From contig NZ_JAAAGB010000001.1 of NCBI RefSeq assembly GCF_010586825.1, positions 868,001 to 932,000 on the forward strand: DNA of 64,000 nt. Direction: 5' to 3'. The stretch's first letter is position 1. Every line of letters starts with the position of its first letter. Position numbers and translations under genes: made by a program. The notes under the pieces were generated by a model, which was not told the origin of the DNA, searched no databases, and was given only the letters and a program-made list of their open reading frames with translations. This DNA is from Draconibacterium mangrovi. GTDB taxonomy: Bacteria > Bacteroidota > Bacteroidia > Bacteroidales > Prolixibacteraceae. Positions 63,934-64,000 of the stretch are shown here, in pieces.

Positions 63934-63951
63934 AATGAATATTTATTCAAT
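63934..63951 (+). promoter_or_regulatory. Perfect ARG box at the argR start
   Basis: AATGAATATTTATTCAAT fits every position of the ArgR consensus WNTGAATWWWWATTCANW. It spans the expected transcription start and ends at the argR start codon, so it should mediate autoregulation by ArgR with arginine. Confidence 0.75.
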
Positions 63952-64000
63952 GAAGAATAAAGTACAACGACAACGAGAAATCCGAAAAATAATCCAGAGA
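63950..64000 (+). CDS. argR: N-terminus of arginine repressor ArgR (partial, runs off the right edge)
   Basis: Seventeen codons starting MKNKVQRQREIRKIIQR, the opening of the winged-helix DNA-binding domain of ArgR, which in this phylum begins MKNKxxRxxxIKKII. An in-frame ATG at 63935 (MNIYS) would add five residues coded by the operator, and is less likely. The upstream ARG box and divergent carA support the identity. ArgR binds DNA with arginine and represses arginine biosynthesis. Confidence 0.7.
   Translation, partial: MKNKVQRQREIRKIIQR

Overview
The window reads as a chromosomal segment of a free-living member of the Bacteroidota, most likely a marine or sediment Marinilabiliales/Prolixibacteraceae-type organism (taxonomy is inference). 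The signs are many SPI/SPII-exported proteins, promoters of the Bacteroidota type (TTTG, about 19 nt, TAnnTTTG) in front of several genes and tRNAs, weak Shine-Dalgarno signals, paired M28 peptidases, DUF1343/NamZ, DUF2723, DUF4105 and TIGR04133/04134-type rSAM-lipoprotein genes, and Cys-type sulfatases next to glycoside hydrolases. No phage, plasmid, CRISPR or insertion-sequence transposase genes were seen.

Layout. 1-6000: edge of a lipoprotein gene, then a probable peptidoglycan-recovery module: an SSS transporter and NamZ (minus strand), divergent from an exported NagZ-AmiE-like fusion. 6250-8670: small HTH protein, DUF1080 lipoprotein, uracil/xanthine permease. 8740-8980: a 42-bp tandem hairpin array. 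8980-17100: PQQ-propeller protein, a predicted DNA-repair pair (radical SAM plus TIGR03915), an XRE-S24 repressor-like regulator, AmrS-like radical SAM, Ppx/GppA, QueG, DUF1905/YdeI. 17100-25750: sulfatase, GH2 with an inserted LamG domain, BNR-4 lipoprotein, Gfo/Idh/MocA lipoprotein. 25900-33900: four-domain CoA-disulfide-reductase/rhodanese/TusA/DsrE protein, two M28 peptidases, M48 lipoprotein, small barrel protein. 34000-36800: second sulfatase and GH5 lipoprotein.

36900-46100: first copy of an interspersed structured repeat, a Gly-Leu-Gly tRNA operon led by a wrecked tRNA-Gly, mutS, DUF4105, ricT, a second repeat copy, O-methyltransferase, M16 peptidase and tRNA-Phe. 46200-55500: GAF histidine kinase, an unknown gene that looks frameshifted, a nested inverted-repeat region, the rSAM/SPASM-lipoprotein pair, a barrel protein, a lone receiver, D-2-hydroxyacid dehydrogenase, the third repeat copy, a membrane protein, NUDIX and a helical-repeat protein. 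55500-64000: DUF2723/GT117 membrane protein, tRNA-Gln, and a carA-(four-helix-bundle)-carB operon divergent from the start of argR, which carries a textbook ARG box.

Main points of interest. (1) A roughly 410-bp intergenic repeat present three times (two full copies, one truncated) contains hairpins whose two arms changed together between copies, six covarying pairs in three hairpins, so the structure appears to be maintained. (2) Peptidoglycan-salvage functions that are separate genes in Bacillus (namZ, nagZ, amiE) are here a namZ-transporter operon facing a NagZ-AmiE fusion. (3) The argR/carA divergent region shows an ARG box and a leader-peptide-plus-terminator arrangement ahead of carA. 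(4) An IVP-like gene flanked by inverted repeats sits inside the carAB operon. All calls rest on reading the sequence; no database search was run.
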